Part shown: positions 62,767 to 64,000 of the stretch, piece by piece
Numbering within the stretch: position 1 is the stretch's first letter
Layout: every line of letters begins with the position of its first letter
Assembly: GCA_024226315.1 (NCBI GenBank)
Contig: JAAELT010000420.1
Coordinates: 1-64,000, forward strand
DNA length: 64,000 nt
From: a bacterium
GTDB lineage: Bacteria > Acidobacteriota > Thermoanaerobaculia > Multivoradales > J023
Direction of reading: 5' to 3'
Position numbers and translations under genes: made by a program
The notes under the pieces: model-generated
The model's input: the letters and a program-made list of their open reading frames with translations, nothing else
Databases searched by the model: none
Told to the model about the DNA's origin: nothing

Positions 62767-64000
62767 CTACCCACTGCCCGGATCGCTCGACAGCCGCGCC
62801 AGGAGCTCTTCGGCGCGGTGAGCGTCGAGCGGCCTCGAGAACGAGAAACCCTGGCCGAAATCGCACGCCAGGTTCTTGAGCGAGTCGAGCTGTTTCGAGG
62901 TTTCGATGCCCTCGGCGACCACCGAGATGTTGAGGTTGCGACCCAGGTCGATGATCGACCGTACGACCTCGAAGCTCTTGCTCTCGCGGCTGAGGCGCTT
63001 GACGAACGAGCGGTCGATCTTGAGGGTGTCGATCGGGAATTGCTGCAGGTAGCTCAGCGAAGAGTAGCCCGTACCGAAGTCGTCGAGACAGACGTGGATG
63101 CCCATCTTGCGGAACTCGGACAGCGTGCGGGTGGCCTCCCCGGTCTGCTGCAGCAGGGTGGTCTCGGTGATCTCCAGGTTGAGGCTCGACGGCGGTAGGC
63201 CGGTGTCGTTCAGGATCTGGGTCACCTTGCCGGGTAGATCGGCGTGGACGAGCTGCTTGGCGCACAGATTGACGCCGACCGTCAGGGGCGGCTCGATCGT
63301 CGTGCGTCGCTGCCAACGGCGGATCTGACGGCAGGCCTGCTCCAGCACCCACTCGCCGATCGGCACGATGATGCCGGTCTCCTCGGCCACCGCCAGGAAG
63401 TCCTTCGGCTCCAGCAGCCCGCGTTCCGGATGCTGCCAGCGCACCAGGGCCTCGAAGCCGACGATCCGCGACGTCTCCAGGGACAGGATCGGCTGGTAGT
63501 AGACGCGCAACTCGCCGCGGTCGAGCGCCTGCCGCAGCTCGGTCTCGACCTCCATCAACGCCATGGCGTTGCGCCGCAGCTCGTCGTCGAAGATCTGATA
63601 ACAGCTGCCGCCGGTTTCCTTGGCCCGGTACATCGCCAGGTCGGCGTCGCGCATCAGGTCCTCCGGATGCCTGTACTCCCGGGAATAGATGACGATCCCG
63701 ACGCTGGCGGTGACGAAGACGTCCTTGTCGGCGAGCTTGAAGGGCTCGGTCAGCTCCTCGAGCAGCCGGTCCGCCACGTGGACGGCTTCGCCGACGCTGG
63801 TGATGTCCTCGATCAGCACGGTGAACTCGTCGCCGCCGTAGCGAGCGAAGGTGTCGCTCGGCCGCAGGCACTTCTCGAACCGCCGGGCAATCCCCAGCAG
63901 CAGCTGATCGCCCACCACGTGCCCCAGACTGTCGTTGATCACCTTGAAGCGGTCGACGTCGAGAAAGAGCACCGCGAACGTCGGCCGCCCCTGGCGCTGT
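62767..64000 (-). CDS. GGDEF-EAL cyclic-di-GMP enzyme (N-terminus beyond window)
   Basis: About 411 residues are visible. A GGDEF domain has LFLDVDRFKVINDSLGHVVG and an intact active site FARYGGDEFTVL, so diguanylate cyclase activity is possible. The EAL domain has FEALVRWQHPERG, NLEITETTLL, CLDDFGTGYSSLSYL, LKIDRSFV and VAEGIET, all the usual metal and catalytic residues, so it should hydrolyse cyclic-di-GMP. Such dual proteins often have one activity regulated by the other domain. Any sensor domain lies outside the window. It reads into the threonine dehydratase gene. Confidence 0.93.
   Translation of the reverse strand, partial: QRQGRPTFAVLFLDVDRFKVINDSLGHVVGDQLLLGIARRFEKCLRPSDTFARYGGDEFTVLIEDITSVGEAVHVADRLLEELTEPFKLADKDVFVTASVGIVIYSREYRHPEDLMRDADLAMYRAKETGGSCYQIFDDELRRNAMALMEVETELRQALDRGELRVYYQPILSLETSRIVGFEALVRWQHPERGLLEPKDFLAVAEETGIIVPIGEWVLEQACRQIRRWQRRTTIEPPLTVGVNLCAKQLVHADLPGKVTQILNDTGLPPSSLNLEITETTLLQQTGEATRTLSEFRKMGIHVCLDDFGTGYSSLSYLQQFPIDTLKIDRSFVKRLSRESKSFEVVRSIIDLGRNLNISVVAEGIETSKQLDSLKNLACDFGQGFSFSRPLDAHRAEELLARLSSDPGSG

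Overview
The window is high-GC bacterial DNA with dense coding on both strands. No rRNA or tRNA gene was seen. The gene mix suggests an Acidobacteriota-like heterotroph, possibly Thermoanaerobaculia: STN and carboxypeptidase-regulatory TonB receptor, CRTAC1/ASPIC-UnbV protein, CHAT protease, many TPR proteins, B-family Pol II, Cys-rich secreted protein, DUF885 and M28 peptidases. This assignment is inference from gene content; no phylogenetic marker is present.

Layout. 0-9 kb: truncated MoxR ATPase, TPR lipoprotein, spermidine-synthase-like protein, DNA polymerase II, aminotransferase, nitronate-monooxygenase-like enzyme. 9-17.5 kb: SGNH protein with a histidine kinase/response regulator pair, then a membrane protein, a malonyl-CoA-ligase-like enzyme, an internally deleted VOC protein and an alpha/beta hydrolase. 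17.5-18.2 kb: gene-poor, with a 43-bp tandem array. 18.2-29 kb: propeller-M28 peptidase, DUF885 protein, a regulatory-looking gap with a tiny ORF and hairpin before a TPR protein, a copper ATPase with a small ribbon-helix-helix-like gene, and a GT-C membrane enzyme. 29-34 kb: Cys-rich exported protein and a family 5 solute-binding protein.

The most striking locus is 33.6-39.4 kb. An ECF sigma factor overlaps a TPR-CHAT caspase-like protease. These are followed by a protein resembling a zinc-finger anti-sigma factor that has lost its cysteines, then an overlapping subtilisin-like protease with four 8-residue repeats. A ~49-nt block upstream of the last two genes recurs without gaps upstream of the Cys-rich exported protein. 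The logic resembles the Csx29-Csx30-sigma arrangement of Craspase systems, but no CRISPR component is present.

39-58 kb: exported HEAT-like protein, CRTAC1/TPR pair, methyltransferases, TonB receptor, GT39-type enzyme, FecR/ECF pair, a secreted protein ending in 23 aspartates, an exported toroid-like protein and two convergent FAD enzymes. 58-62 kb is a plastic zone: REP-like hairpin, two lower-GC orphan genes, a dead group II intron remnant, a 38-bp perfect palindrome, two 42-bp arrays and a decayed copy of the 3' end of the neighbouring threonine dehydratase gene. The window ends inside a GGDEF-EAL protein.
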